Below the pieces are notes generated by a model, which did no database searches, had not been told where the DNA came from, and saw only the letters and a list, made by a program, of their open reading frames with translations. DNA of 64,000 nt from an uncultured delta proteobacterium (GTDB lineage Bacteria > Desulfobacterota > Desulfobulbia > Desulfobulbales > Desulfocapsaceae). The stretch is from positions 17,132 to 81,131 of the forward strand of contig CAIUQR010000101.1 in assembly GCA_903901335.1 (NCBI GenBank). Direction: 5' to 3'. Positions 1-8,969 of this stretch are shown here, piece by piece. The translations under genes were made by a program, and so were the position numbers. Numbering within the stretch: the stretch's first letter is position 1; each line of letters begins with the position of its first letter.

Positions 1-387
1 CGCGATCCCCAGAAAATATTTGCCGGTCACCACCCTGGGCAGGATCTCTTTTTTGAGCTGCTCGGTCCCGTATTTAACGATCAGACTCCCCCATCCCATA
101 CAGAGAAGGGCATAGACCGGCAGGGACATGCTCATATCGGCCCGGGCCAGTTCATGGACTGCGATAGTGCCGTAGACCATCTCCTCGCCTGTCGGCGCCG
201 AACCGCCGTATTCCTCGGGAACAGAGATGCCGAAGATCCCGATTTCGGCCATTTTCTCAAGAAGCTGGTCGGGAATGATGCTTTTTTCGGTATCAATCTG
301 CCGGGCCAGAGGTACGATCTCCCGCTCACAGAACTCCCTGAGTGTTTGCCTGAACAGCCTCTGCTCCTGACTCAGCCTGAATTCCAT
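1..387 (-). CDS. Acyl-CoA dehydrogenase, N-terminal part (runs off left edge)
   Basis: The first 129 codons of an acyl-CoA dehydrogenase, a flavoprotein that introduces the 2,3 double bond of acyl-CoA and passes electrons to Etf. The visible protein starts MEFRLSQEQRLFRQTL and has the all-helical N-terminal domain of the family, with the conserved GIFGISVPEEYGGSAPTGEE segment and then EQLKKEILPRVVTGKY just before the FAD-binding middle domain, which lies outside the window. The ATG at 387 is chosen because GGAGG sits 6 nt upstream and the family normally starts here. Substrate chain length cannot be told. A promoter and an inverted repeat precede it; an etfA gene lies at the other end of the window. 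Confidence 0.93.
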   Translation of the reverse strand, partial: MEFRLSQEQRLFRQTLREFCEREIVPLARQIDTEKSIIPDQLLEKMAEIGIFGISVPEEYGGSAPTGEEMVYGTIAVHELARADMSMSLPVYALLCMGWGSLIVKYGTEQLKKEILPRVVTGKYFLGIA

Positions 388-427
388 ACATTGCCTCCAA
401 GGAAAATTTCCTGTAATTGGTTGGGAC

Positions 428-448
428 ACGAGGTTCATGACACCTCGT
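428..448. promoter_or_regulatory. Operator-like inverted repeat before acyl-CoA dehydrogenase
   Basis: Perfect 7-bp arms ACGAGGT and ACCTCGT around a 7-nt centre that contains TCATGA. It lies about 4-24 nt downstream of the start point predicted from the -10 element at 459-464, where a repressor would block the acyl-CoA dehydrogenase gene. The four T residues after it on the plus strand could also make it a weak plus-strand terminator, but no plus-strand gene enters from the left. Confidence 0.4.
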
Positions 449-458
449 TTTCATCTAA

Positions 459-467
459 AGTATAGCA
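459..467 (-). promoter_or_regulatory. Extended -10 promoter of acyl-CoA dehydrogenase
   Basis: On the minus strand the sequence TGCTATACT is an extended -10 element (TGn plus TATACT). The -35 region 17 nt upstream (TGTTCA) is weak, as is usual for extended -10 promoters. The predicted transcript starts near 452, giving a leader of about 65 nt. Confidence 0.45.
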
Positions 468-541
468 TTGGCGGGAAGTCTTGAACAGGGCTTTTCCAGA
501 AGGAGAGAAGCCGCCGCCGATAACCACAAATCAGATGCCGT

Positions 542-1774
542 TCATCGATCAAGCGTGTCGACTTCCGCCAGCTGGGGGAAAAACCGCATCCACAACATCA
601 CCACGAAGATCGTGCCGATGCCCCCTATCAGGACCGCAGGAACAGTGCCGAACAGGGCTGCGGTCACACCTGATTCGAATTCACCGAGCTGGTTGGAAGC
701 GCCTATGAACATAGAATTCACGGCACTGACTCTCCCCCTCATCTCATCGGGAGTCCTGATCTGCACCAGCGAATGCCGGATTACAACGCTGATGACATCA
801 GATGCTCCCAGTATGACCAGTAAGGAGAAAGAAAAGAGAAACGATGTCGACACGGCAAAGAGAATAGTGGCCGCGCCGAAGACGGCAACTGCCCGAAACA
901 TGGACCTGCCGACACGGCGTCGAAGCGGATGGCGCGCCAGGTAGACCGACATCATCAGTGCGCCTACGGCAGGCGCCGAACGCAGCAACCCCAATCCCCA
1001 TGGACCGGTGACAAGGATGTCCCGGGCATAAACCGGCAGCAAGGCCGTTGCGCCGCCGAGAAGGACGGCAAAAAGATCGAGGGAAATAGCGCCCAGGATC
1101 TCCCGGTGGCTTTTAATATAGGAGACACCTGCAAACACCGACCGGACACTGACAGGCTCGTGCCTCAACGGCAACCGTTCGATCCTGATCAAGGCGACAA
1201 AAACACTGGCGGCCAGGAACACAATACCGGTTGTCAAATAAACAATTGCCGGTCCTGCTGCATAAAGAAACCCTCCCAGTGCCGGTCCGACAATTGTAGC
1301 AGTCTGCATCGCCGAAGAGGACCAGGCCGCCGCCCGGGGGAAAATCTGCACCGGAACAAGCCCCGGCAGCAATGCATGCAACGTCGGCCCTTCAAAAGCG
1401 CGCGCTGCCCCGACAATAAAGATGATCAGAAGTATGCTCTCTTTGCTCTGCCATCCGCCGAAACTTGCCAGGGCCAAAACACCTGCGGACAGCCCTTCAA
1501 TCGTCTGACATATGCGGGCAATATTCCTCCGGTCATACCGGTCGGCAACATGACCGACAACGAGCGTCAGAAGGAACATAGGTAAAAATTGTGCCAGCCC
1601 GACAAGACCAAGATACATGGCACTGCCGGTAATCGCATAGATCTGCCAGCCTACGGCAACACCAAGCATCTGGAAAGCCATATAAGTTGCTGCACGAGCA
1701 CATAAAAGAAATACAAAAGGCCTGTGCAGCAGAACTAATGGAGATGACGAGAGATTCTGGGTTTCGTAATGCAT
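542..1774 (-). CDS. MFS exporter, EntS/TMR-like (MFS_3)
   Basis: A 410-aa, 12-helix major facilitator superfamily permease. After a short cytoplasmic leader the first helices contain RAATYMAFQMLGVAVGWQIY and the family loop GHVADRYDRRN (the MFS motif A between helices 2 and 3), and a second such loop is seen near the middle. The overall pattern resembles the enterobactin exporter EntS and related MFS_3 proteins, so export is likelier than uptake; the substrate is unknown. It is the last gene of the operon starting at guaB, 9 nt after the APH-type kinase, with no clear Shine-Dalgarno sequence of its own, so translation may be coupled. Confidence 0.8.
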   Translation of the reverse strand: MHYETQNLSSSPLVLLHRPFVFLLCARAATYMAFQMLGVAVGWQIYAITGSAMYLGLVGLAQFLPMFLLTLVVGHVADRYDRRNIARICQTIEGLSAGVLALASFGGWQSKESILLIIFIVGAARAFEGPTLHALLPGLVPVQIFPRAAAWSSSAMQTATIVGPALGGFLYAAGPAIVYLTTGIVFLAASVFVALIRIERLPLRHEPVSVRSVFAGVSYIKSHREILGAISLDLFAVLLGGATALLPVYARDILVTGPWGLGLLRSAPAVGALMMSVYLARHPLRRRVGRSMFRAVAVFGAATILFAVSTSFLFSFSLLVILGASDVISVVIRHSLVQIRTPDEMRGRVSAVNSMFIGASNQLGEFESGVTAALFGTVPAVLIGGIGTIFVVMLWMRFFPQLAEVDTLDR

Positions 1775-1783
1775 CGCTGGAGG

Positions 1784-2860
1784 TTATTGAAAGACGTCTC
1801 CGATGGCGAGAAGAGCGGTCAAAAGATGGAATTGGCGGAGGGCACGTTGAAGATTGTCCTCTTCATCTACGATCTTGAAATAACAATTCCCGTCCATATA
1901 ATCGGTCAGGAATCTCAACCCCAGTTCAAAGCTGAGCATGCAGACTGCATCAAAAACCAAGGCCTTGTCCAGAGGAGTGACAAGCTGTCCCGCCCCGGCA
2001 TAATAACCGGTCAGGATCTCACGGGCCAGGTCGACCTCGAAACGAACCGCACCCGGTCCCCCTTCTTCGCCTGCCGGATTACAGCAGGAACGGAGACAGT
2101 CTCCGACGTCATAGAGAAGCAGCCCCGGCCGGACCGTGTCCAGATCGATCAGGCAGAGCGCCCGGCTGCTGTCCCGGTCAAAGAGGATATTGGCCGCCTT
2201 GGGATCGCCATGGATGATATGCGGGACAAGCCGTCTCTCAACTTCAGCCTGCCGGACCGAGTGCATCCGCGTCCGGTATTTCTCTACAATATCGAGACAG
2301 TGCCGGAGTTCCAGGGACTGTCGAATTGGCCGCAGGTGTCTGACCCGGTCAAAATGATCGAGATAAGCGGCAAGGACATGGAAACCGGGCAGGGTCTCAT
2401 GCAAAGAGGCCCCCGGCAGGTCGGCGAGGAGATGATGGAATGTCCCGAGGGCCCAGCCCACCTGCCTGGCCCGGCCAGGGGTATCAATCGTGGAAAAGGT
2501 GGCAGTCTTGTCGATATAGCTCTGGGCACGCCAGACAGCACCATGCCCGTCCCTGAAAAAAGGTCTGCCGTCGACCGTAGAAATGAGGCGGATATCCTGC
2601 CAGTGGGGGCAGAGATTGCGGTCCCGTTCGGCAAGATGTGCCGTTACCGTCGCAAAATTCTCGACCACCAGCTCCGGCCGGGGAAAGACATGACTGTTGA
2701 TCCGCTGCAGGACGAAAGAACAGCCGGAATCTTCGACCAGATAGGTGTCGTTGATATTTCCCTCGCCCAGTCTTGCGATACTAAATACTGCGTCCGGCTC
2801 TCTAAACCGGAGAGCTGCTGTCCATTCCTGCCGCTCCTGCTCTTCATCCATCGGCATCAT
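1784..2860 (-). CDS. APH-family kinase (NahK-like sugar kinase)
   Basis: A 358-aa protein of the aminoglycoside phosphotransferase/choline kinase fold. The nucleotide-binding lobe has LGEGNINDTYLVED and FVLQRIN; the catalytic loop is HGDPKAANILFD and the metal-binding motif is LIDLDTVRPG. The arrangement and length are close to N-acetylhexosamine 1-kinase (NahK) and homologues annotated as mucin-desulfating proteins, so a sugar or another small hydroxyl compound is a plausible substrate. It sits between glucokinase and an MFS permease in the same operon (12 and 9 nt gaps), which supports a role in carbohydrate handling. The exact substrate cannot be fixed from sequence. Confidence 0.8.
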   Translation of the reverse strand: MMPMDEEQERQEWTAALRFREPDAVFSIARLGEGNINDTYLVEDSGCSFVLQRINSHVFPRPELVVENFATVTAHLAERDRNLCPHWQDIRLISTVDGRPFFRDGHGAVWRAQSYIDKTATFSTIDTPGRARQVGWALGTFHHLLADLPGASLHETLPGFHVLAAYLDHFDRVRHLRPIRQSLELRHCLDIVEKYRTRMHSVRQAEVERRLVPHIIHGDPKAANILFDRDSSRALCLIDLDTVRPGLLLYDVGDCLRSCCNPAGEEGGPGAVRFEVDLAREILTGYYAGAGQLVTPLDKALVFDAVCMLSFELGLRFLTDYMDGNCYFKIVDEEDNLQRALRQFHLLTALLAIGDVFQ

Positions 2861-2872
2861 CCTGAAGGTCGG

Positions 2873-3880
2873 TCAACAGACAGAGAGAAAATATCGCCTG
2901 CCAAAACCTGCCGTCCCACAAAGGACCGCATCCCGATTCAGGATCAGATCGACCGGGATTTCCGCCAGCAGATTTTCCATCTTGGCCTTGTGCCGGAAGG
3001 CCTGCATGAAGGGATCAAAAGAGATTTTGCTGACAAGACGCGGCGGGATACCGCCGCCGATATAGAGGCCGCCGGTGGCATAGACCTTCAGAGCCAGATT
3101 ACCCGCCTCACTGCCGAGAATGGACAGAAACAACTCCATGGTCTTCCGGCATAACGGACAGGGTGTTTCGGCCCTTATCGCACCGTCCACAATAACCGGT
3201 GTACGGTCTGTGGCACCCTTGAGCAACACTCTGATGACCTCCGTCTCGGCAATCGTTCCCCGCTCCCTTAAAAAATCATAGAGGGTCGGTATGCCGAGCC
3301 CTGAACAGACCATCTCGTAGCTGACCGGCTGCGTCTTCTGTCTGAGCCAGTGCAGCAGTTCAAGCTGTTCGTCGGTAACCGGTGCGAAATCGGTATGTCC
3401 ACCCTCAGACCCCTGAGGCAGAAAAGCGGTTCCGGTCTCAATCAGATAGCCCTCGCCGAGTCCGGTGCCCGGCGCGATCACGGCCTTTGTCCCGTGCTTC
3501 TGCCTCCGCCCCTGCTGGAGAGGCAGGAGATCGATCGCCTCAAAGATGGAAATTGCGGCACACAGCGCAGTCATGTCATTGATCAGCTTTACCCCGGCGA
3601 GGGAAAACTCCCTGGCCAGTTGATCTTCACTTATCAGCCAGGGGAGGTTGGTTATCCTCGCCTCCCCATCTTTAATCACCCCGGCCACACCCAGACAGGC
3701 GAATTCGGGTCGTGCCCCCGTGTCGCGCAGGAAGGTCGAGATAATTTCTTCAATACCGGTATGGCCGGCGCACGGAATGATGGCCCTCTGCATCGGCGTG
3801 AAGGTCGGCCCGTGCAGATCAAAGAGGGCCAGTTCGGCCTTCGTTCCACCCACATCCACTGCCAGAAGGGTCTTTATCAT
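2873..3880 (-). CDS. glk: Glucokinase
   Basis: A 335-aa ATP-dependent glucokinase of the proteobacterial Glk family (PF02685), forming glucose 6-phosphate. The phosphate-1 motif LLAVDVGGTKAELALFDL opens the protein, followed by the substrate loop LINDMTA, the adenosine-side GTGLGEGYL and GSEGGHTDF, where the glutamate and histidine contact glucose. The ATG at 3880 is chosen because the family starts directly with this motif; the frame is open further upstream but into the previous gene. It starts 7 nt after the NYN protein stop and belongs to the guaB-guaA operon, an unusual position for glk. Confidence 0.9.
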   Translation of the reverse strand: MIKTLLAVDVGGTKAELALFDLHGPTFTPMQRAIIPCAGHTGIEEIISTFLRDTGARPEFACLGVAGVIKDGEARITNLPWLISEDQLAREFSLAGVKLINDMTALCAAISIFEAIDLLPLQQGRRQKHGTKAVIAPGTGLGEGYLIETGTAFLPQGSEGGHTDFAPVTDEQLELLHWLRQKTQPVSYEMVCSGLGIPTLYDFLRERGTIAETEVIRVLLKGATDRTPVIVDGAIRAETPCPLCRKTMELFLSILGSEAGNLALKVYATGGLYIGGGIPPRLVSKISFDPFMQAFRHKAKMENLLAEIPVDLILNRDAVLCGTAGFGRRYFLSVC

Positions 3881-3887
3881 CGCCTGA

Positions 3888-4658
3888 TTATTGTTCTTCC
3901 AGAAGCCGGATATCTGCGGCCTCCGTCCGATTGTTTTCGGGGTTGGTGATGATGCTGAATTCGAAGATAGTGGCCGAATCGAGAAACAGGGCGTCATTCG
4001 GTACACTGGACTTGGAACAATGAAAAAAAACGCTCTCCGGGATCAGGCCTTCCTTCTTCATCGTATAATAGCGCATAAAGCCGAAGCCGCGATCGGGATT
4101 ATAATTAACCGGTATCCCGCGTTGTCTGTTCTCTCCATGGGGAACATGCATCGGCAGAAGACCGGGAATTAGGAATCCGGACAGATAGCTGTCGGCGACC
4201 TCCTTCAACTCACTGCTGACATTGTTAAAGGCGATAATCTCGACCCGGCAGCCCATATTTTGCAGGGCAAGAACGAGGCGGATAAAATCCCCGTCGCCGG
4301 TCAGCAGAATAATCCGGTCCAGATTCCGGGCCTGCAGCAGGGCGTCGATGGCCAGATCCATGTCCGCATTGGCCTTGGTAGTCAGGATTCCCTCATCGTC
4401 GACGAAGTGTTTGACAAATTTCTTAATGACCTTGAAGCCGCACTGGCGCAGCACATCATGGTAGCGGTACAGTTTCTGCCGATATTCGTTATCCTCTTTG
4501 GTCCGGGCGCGATCCTCGGCCAGATAGCAGTTGGCCCGCAGAAGGACCGACTTGCCGACATTGGCAAGCTCACCAAGAACGTCGTACCGCATGCCGTAGC
4601 CGCCGCTCAGCCGGATATTTTCCGCATCAACATAGATCCCCGTCTTCAGCATGCTCAT
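3888..4658 (-). CDS. NYN (LabA/PIN-like) nuclease with C-terminal cold-shock-like domain
   Basis: A 256-aa protein with two recognisable parts. Residues 5-165 are an NYN/LabA-type PIN-fold domain: GIYVDAENI with D11, [12 protein letters not shown] with D99 and D101, and LLTGDGDF with D122 and D124 give the usual acidic metal-binding set for RNA cleavage. Residues 179-237 resemble a cold-shock RNA-binding domain, with [11 protein letters not shown] (RNP1-like) and VFFHCSK (RNP2-like). The likely role is RNA processing or decay. Its ATG overlaps the guaA stop (ATGA), so translation is coupled to guaA. Reading the frame further upstream only adds sequence overlapping guaA. Confidence 0.8.
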   Translation of the reverse strand: MSMLKTGIYVDAENIRLSGGYGMRYDVLGELANVGKSVLLRANCYLAEDRARTKEDNEYRQKLYRYHDVLRQCGFKVIKKFVKHFVDDEGILTTKANADMDLAIDALLQARNLDRIILLTGDGDFIRLVLALQNMGCRVEIIAFNNVSSELKEVADSYLSGFLIPGLLPMHVPHGENRQRGIPVNYNPDRGFGFMRYYTMKKEGLIPESVFFHCSKSSVPNDALFLDSATIFEFSIITNPENNRTEAADIRLLEEQ

Positions 4659-6205
4659 TCCCACTCGATGGTGGCAGGAGGCTTGGACGAGATATCGTAG
4701 ACAACCCGGTTCACCCCGCGGACCTCGTTGATGATCCGGCTGGAGATAACACCAAGCAGCTCGTAGGGAAGTTTCGACCAATCGGCGGTCATCGCGTCGC
4801 GCGAATCCACCGCCCGGATCGCCAGTACGTTCTCGTAAGTGCGGCCATCGCCCATAACACCCACGGTCTGGATCGGCAGCAGCACCGCAAACGACTGCCA
4901 GACCTTCCGGTACCAGCCGCTCTTCTTCATCTCCTCAAGGACAATGACATCGGCCTGGCGCAGGATGGTAAGCCGCTCCCGGGTGATCTCTCCCATGATC
5001 CGGATCCCGAGTCCCGGCCCCGGAAAGGGCTGCCGGTAGATCGCCTCCTCGGGCATACCAAGTTCAAGGCCCAGTTCCCGGACCTCATCCTTGAAGAGTT
5101 CCCGCAGCGGTTCAATCAGACTGAGCTTCATGATCTCCGGCAGACCGCCGACATTGTGATGCGATTTGATAGGGGCCTCGCCGCGGAAGGATACCGACTC
5201 GATCACATCCGGGTAGAGCGTCCCCTGGGCCAGATAATCGACCTGACCCAGTTTGTGGGCCTCATCCTCGAAGATTTTAATAAAGCCGAGCCCGATGCGT
5301 TTTCGCTTGATCTCCGGATCGACCACGCCCTGGAGTTCGCTCAGAAAAAAGTCCGTCGCATCCACGTCGATCACCTTCAGCTTGCTCTTTTCCCGGAAGA
5401 ATCGCAGGACCGATTCGGACTCCCCGGTCCGCATCAGGCCGTTATTCACATATATACAGGTCAGCTGGTCGCCGATGGCCCGATGGACGATGGCCGCAAC
5501 TACCGAGGAGTCGACACCGCCGGACAGGGCGCAGATCACCTTGGCCGGGCCGACTTTGGCCCTGATCGATACCACCGCCGCTTCAATAAATGAATGCATG
5601 GTCCAGCTCGGACTGCAGTTACAGATGCCGAAGATGAAATTGCGCAGGATATCAGTGCCGATCAGCGTATGGGCGACCTCGGGATGAAACTGCACCGCCA
5701 CGAAGGGTTGTTGTTTATGTCTGAGTGCCGCATAGGGTGAGTTTTCGCTGATAGCGGTGGCCTCAAAGCCCTCCGGCACCACCTCCACCCGGTCACCATG
5801 GCTCATCCAGACCTGATGGTGCATCCCATCCGTCTCAAGACCTGCGAAAAGGCCTTCAGGAGACCGGATGGACAGATCAGCCTTGCCGAACTCCCGCTTC
5901 ACGGCCTTCTCGACCCGTCCCCCCATCTGCTGAATCATCAGCTGGGCGCCATAGCAGATCCCGAGGATCGGCAGACCCAGTTCGAAGATTCCGGCATCGG
6001 ACATCGGAGCGCCCTGGTCATAGACCGAGCAGGGGCCGCCCGAGAGCACCAGACCCGCCGGCTGCAGCTCCTTGATCCGCGCAAGCGGGATCGAAAAGGG
6101 ATGAATCTCACAGTAGACCTTCTGCTCCCTGATCCGTCTGGCAATAAGCTGGGTGGTCTGGGAACCGAAGTCAAGAATAAGGATTTTTTGACTCTGAATA
6201 TTCAT
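4655..6205 (-). CDS. guaA: GMP synthase (glutamine-hydrolysing)
   Basis: A 516-aa enzyme that makes GMP from XMP, ATP and glutamine, in the cytoplasm. It has the N-terminal class I glutamine amidotransferase domain (nucleophile in [10 protein letters not shown], His and Glu in [10 protein letters not shown]), the ATP pyrophosphatase domain with the P-loop [12 protein letters not shown] at about residue 230, and the C-terminal dimerisation domain ending in the conserved KPPATIEWE. Length is normal. It follows guaB by 18 nt and overlaps the NYN gene by 4 nt. Confidence 0.98.
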   Translation of the reverse strand: MNIQSQKILILDFGSQTTQLIARRIREQKVYCEIHPFSIPLARIKELQPAGLVLSGGPCSVYDQGAPMSDAGIFELGLPILGICYGAQLMIQQMGGRVEKAVKREFGKADLSIRSPEGLFAGLETDGMHHQVWMSHGDRVEVVPEGFEATAISENSPYAALRHKQQPFVAVQFHPEVAHTLIGTDILRNFIFGICNCSPSWTMHSFIEAAVVSIRAKVGPAKVICALSGGVDSSVVAAIVHRAIGDQLTCIYVNNGLMRTGESESVLRFFREKSKLKVIDVDATDFFLSELQGVVDPEIKRKRIGLGFIKIFEDEAHKLGQVDYLAQGTLYPDVIESVSFRGEAPIKSHHNVGGLPEIMKLSLIEPLRELFKDEVRELGLELGMPEEAIYRQPFPGPGLGIRIMGEITRERLTILRQADVIVLEEMKKSGWYRKVWQSFAVLLPIQTVGVMGDGRTYENVLAIRAVDSRDAMTADWSKLPYELLGVISSRIINEVRGVNRVVYDISSKPPATIEWE

Positions 6206-6223
6206 TGAGGTCTCACGAGTTGA

Positions 6224-7687
6224 TTAGGCCATCCGGTAATTGGGCGCCTCTTTGGTGATGATCACATCATGGACATGGGACTCCCTGAGGCCCGCCGACG
6301 AGATCCGGACGAATTTCGCCTTCCGGCGCAGGTCCTCGATGGTAGCCGCACCGACATAGCCCATGCCGGAACGGAGCCCACCCAGCAGCTGATAAAGCAC
6401 ATTGACGAGCGAGCCGCGATACGGGACCTTGCCTTCAATCCCCTCCGGCACCAGTTTCGACTGGCTGCTGATGTCGGACTGGAAATACCTGTCCGACGAG
6501 CCCTGACACATCGCCCCCAGCGAGCCCATGCCGCGGTAACCTTTATAGGTCCTGCCCTGATAAAGGAAGGTCTCTCCCGGCGTCTCGTCGGTTCCGGCAA
6601 ACAGACCGCCGATCATAATCGAATGGGCGCCGGCGCCGATGGCCTTGGCCAGGTCGCCGGAGTGTTTGATGCCGCCGTCGGCGATGATCGGAATACCGTA
6701 TTTTTCGCCGGCCAGGACACAATTTTTCAACGCGGTCATCTGCGGCACTCCGACACCGGCGACGATGCGGGTGGTGCAGATGGAGCCGGGACCGACCCCG
6801 ACCTTGACCGCATTGGCACCGGCCTTGATCAGATCCTCCGCGCCTTCCCTGCTGGCAACGTTTCCGGCAATGACCGACAGTTTCGGAAAGACACTCTTCA
6901 CCATCTCCACCGCCCGGATCACGCCCAGGGAGTGCCCGTGGGCCGAATCGACAACGACGACATCAACGCCTGCGCGGACCAGCCTTTCGGTATGTTCTTC
7001 AAGATCCTTGCCGACACCCAGGGCGGCGCCGACGATCAGGCGGCCGAATCCATCCTTGGTGGCCAGCGGATATTTTTTGATCTTTTCGAGATCCTTGATT
7101 GTTATCAGGCCCTTCAGATTGCCGGCATCATCAACAACCAGGAGTTTCTCGATCCGGTGCTCATGCAGGAGCGCCTTGGAATGCTCCAGGTCAATGCCTA
7201 CCCTGGCGGTCACCAGGTTCTTGCTGGTCATCACATCGGCTACCCGCAAATCGGCGTCGGAGACAAAACGGAGATCCCGGTTGGTAACAATTCCGACCAG
7301 TTTTCCCTCATGCAGGACGGGGAGACCGGAGATCTTATAGGTGCTCATGATCTCCTGGACCTCGGCGACGGACTGATTCTGGGTCACGGTGATCGGATCG
7401 ATGATCATCCCCGATTCGGATTTCTTTACCTTCTCGACCTCCAGGACCTGCTGCTCAATCCCCATATTCTTATGGATGATACCGATTCCACCTTCCCTGG
7501 CCATGGCGATGGCAGTACGATGTTCGGTGACGGTGTCCATCGCAGCACTGACCAGAGGAGCATTCAGAGAAATAGTGTCCGTTAGTCTGGTCGCCAGGGA
7601 GACCTCGTTCGGAAGAACTTCCGATGCCGAAGGTATGAGAAGAAGATCGTCAAATGTCAATGCGAGTTCAATTTCTTCCGGTAACAT
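6224..7687 (-). CDS. guaB: IMP dehydrogenase
   Basis: A 487-aa NAD-dependent IMP dehydrogenase, forming XMP, the first committed step to GMP. The TIM barrel carries the active-site cysteine in [11 protein letters not shown] and the flap RGMGSLGAM; a pair of CBS domains (about residues 95-210) is inserted after the second strand. The ATG at 7687 is preferred over an in-frame TTG at 7693 because the AAAGGAG sequence would touch the TTG but stands 6 nt from the ATG. It is the first gene of the guaB-guaA-NYN-glk-kinase-MFS operon. Confidence 0.97.
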   Translation of the reverse strand: MLPEEIELALTFDDLLLIPSASEVLPNEVSLATRLTDTISLNAPLVSAAMDTVTEHRTAIAMAREGGIGIIHKNMGIEQQVLEVEKVKKSESGMIIDPITVTQNQSVAEVQEIMSTYKISGLPVLHEGKLVGIVTNRDLRFVSDADLRVADVMTSKNLVTARVGIDLEHSKALLHEHRIEKLLVVDDAGNLKGLITIKDLEKIKKYPLATKDGFGRLIVGAALGVGKDLEEHTERLVRAGVDVVVVDSAHGHSLGVIRAVEMVKSVFPKLSVIAGNVASREGAEDLIKAGANAVKVGVGPGSICTTRIVAGVGVPQMTALKNCVLAGEKYGIPIIADGGIKHSGDLAKAIGAGAHSIMIGGLFAGTDETPGETFLYQGRTYKGYRGMGSLGAMCQGSSDRYFQSDISSQSKLVPEGIEGKVPYRGSLVNVLYQLLGGLRSGMGYVGAATIEDLRRKAKFVRISSAGLRESHVHDVIITKEAPNYRMA

Positions 7688-7816
7688 GGTCAACTCCTTT
7701 TCGGGGCTTCAGTACCTTGGATTTTTTTCTGCGTCTGTTGAGCAGAAAATATTTAACGGCACCTGCCCCATTTGTCAGGGTAAGGCATGGAGAGAAACCG
7801 AATGCCTGTATCCTCT

Positions 7817-7846
7817 ATTGTATAGCATCTCGATACAAAACCCCAA
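7817..7846 (-). promoter_or_regulatory. Possible promoter of the guaBA operon
   Basis: On the minus strand TTGGGG (7841-7846) and TACAAT (7817-7822) are separated by 18 nt, inside the longer run TATACAAT. This would give a leader of about 120 nt before guaB. No purine riboswitch or other known leader structure was recognised in it. Confidence 0.4.
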
Positions 7847-7953
7847 ATTATTCCGTGCGGCGGCAGTCTTGAAAGAATTCAGGGGGAAGAGATGTTATAA
7901 GGTTGCGTTTTTATCTGTTTTTATGCTCTACTGGAAGTAGAGGAGAACGTGTT

Positions 7954-8562
7954 ATGTTATTCGATATCAACCCTGACAATCCCCAGATCCGCCTTATTCA
8001 GCAGGTGGTCACGATCATGAAAGACGGCGGCATCATCTGCTATCCGACAGATACCGGCTATGGTATCGGCTGCGATATGCTCGACCAGAAGGCCATCAAA
8101 CGTCTTATGCAGATTAAACGACGTCCCAAAGACAAACCCTTTTCATTCATGTGTTCAGGACTGCAAAATATCAGTGAATACGCACACGTATCAAACACTG
8201 CCTATCGACTGCTGAAAAAATGCCTCCCCGGCCCGTACACGTTTGTCCTGCCGGGAACCAAACTTGTGCCGAAGATCATGGCGACAAAACAGAAGACCGT
8301 CGGTATCAGGGTCCCGGCCTCACCGATCTGCCAGCTGCTTCTGTCGACGCTTGGCAACCCGATCATCAATACCAGTATCCCGACCGATGATGAAGCACCA
8401 CCCACGGAGGCCTATGAGATCGATGAACTCATAGGCAACAGGCTCGACGCGATCATCGATGGCGGTCCTCTCTACCCGGACCCTTCGTCGGTGATAGACC
8501 TGACCGGAGACATTCCCGAAATTCTGCGTGTCGGCAAGGGAGATGTTACTCCGTTTCGTTGA
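7954..8562 (+). CDS. yciO: YciO/YrdC/Sua5-family protein
   Basis: A 202-aa protein matching E. coli YciO along its whole length: an IHPDNPQ-like opening (INPDNPQIRLIQQ), then ICYPTDTGYGIGCD, KRRPKDKPFSFMC, PGPYTFVLPGT and KTVGIRVPASP. These are the nucleotide and threonine binding elements of the YrdC fold, which in Sua5/TsaC makes threonylcarbamoyl-adenylate for tRNA t6A; YciO proteins are a paralogous branch whose exact job is less certain. ATG at 7954 follows AGAGGAG by about 8 nt. The 3' end overlaps the convergent HU/IHF gene by 17 nt. Confidence 0.88.
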   Translation: MLFDINPDNPQIRLIQQVVTIMKDGGIICYPTDTGYGIGCDMLDQKAIKRLMQIKRRPKDKPFSFMCSGLQNISEYAHVSNTAYRLLKKCLPGPYTFVLPGTKLVPKIMATKQKTVGIRVPASPICQLLLSTLGNPIINTSIPTDDEAPPTEAYEIDELIGNRLDAIIDGGPLYPDPSSVIDLTGDIPEILRVGKGDVTPFR

Positions 8563-8836
8563 TCAAGGATTCCTTCAGTGATTTGCTCATCGTAAAATGC
8601 AGCGTCTTCCGTTCCGGAATGTCCATGATCGTGCCGGTCTTCGGATTTTTCGTAGAGCGTGATTTGCGCTTCCGGGTGGTAAAACTGCCAAAACCGCGAA
8701 TCTCCACGCGTCTGTCTTCGACCAAAGCCTTGCTGATCGTTTCAAGGAGTATATTTACAGCCATATTCACATCCTGCTTCTGCAGCGAGAGTTCTGCACT
8801 TACCTGATTTACAAGGTCTTTTTTCAACATATGCAT
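8546..8836 (-). CDS. HU/IHF-family DNA-binding protein (ihfB-like position)
   Basis: A 96-aa histone-like protein: LKKDLVNQVSAELSLQKQDV gives the N-terminal helical pair, and the DNA-contacting arm is EIRGFGSFTTRKRKSR followed by the conserved proline region NPKTG. It bends DNA and organises the nucleoid. Lying just downstream of rpsA, as ihfB does in many proteobacteria, it may be the IHF beta-like subunit; the sequence alone does not separate HU from IHF. ATG at 8836 is taken (next Met at 8830). Its end overlaps yciO tail to tail. Confidence 0.92.
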   Translation of the reverse strand: MHMLKKDLVNQVSAELSLQKQDVNMAVNILLETISKALVEDRRVEIRGFGSFTTRKRKSRSTKNPKTGTIMDIPERKTLHFTMSKSLKESLINETE

Positions 8837-8888
8837 TTTTAAAATCACCACCCGGCCCGGCAAGGGACCGGCAGAGTGTCATAAGGTA

Positions 8889-8936
8889 TAAAAAAAGGCT
8901 GTCCTGCCCGGGCATTCCGGACAAGGCAACCTTTTT
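8889..8936 (-). terminator. Rho-independent terminator after rpsA
   Basis: On the minus strand a GC-rich hairpin (arms around TTGTCC and GGACA, with a CCCGGG loop region) is followed by CCTTTTTTT. It lies between rpsA and the HU/IHF gene. Its left arm begins AAAAGGTTGCCTT, the same start as the terminator at 10770-10810. Confidence 0.7.
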
Positions 8937-8969
8937 CTGTTATTACAAAAAGATCTCGGCCGAAAGCAA

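Noticed and set aside
1769..3154. 461-aa open frame on the plus strand
   Set aside because: Antisense to the APH-type kinase and glucokinase genes; no motifs.
6269..7585. 438-aa open frame on the plus strand
   Set aside because: Antisense to guaB.
7688..7953. Purine riboswitch upstream of guaB
   Set aside because: No paired stems with the conserved loop nucleotides were found in the leader.
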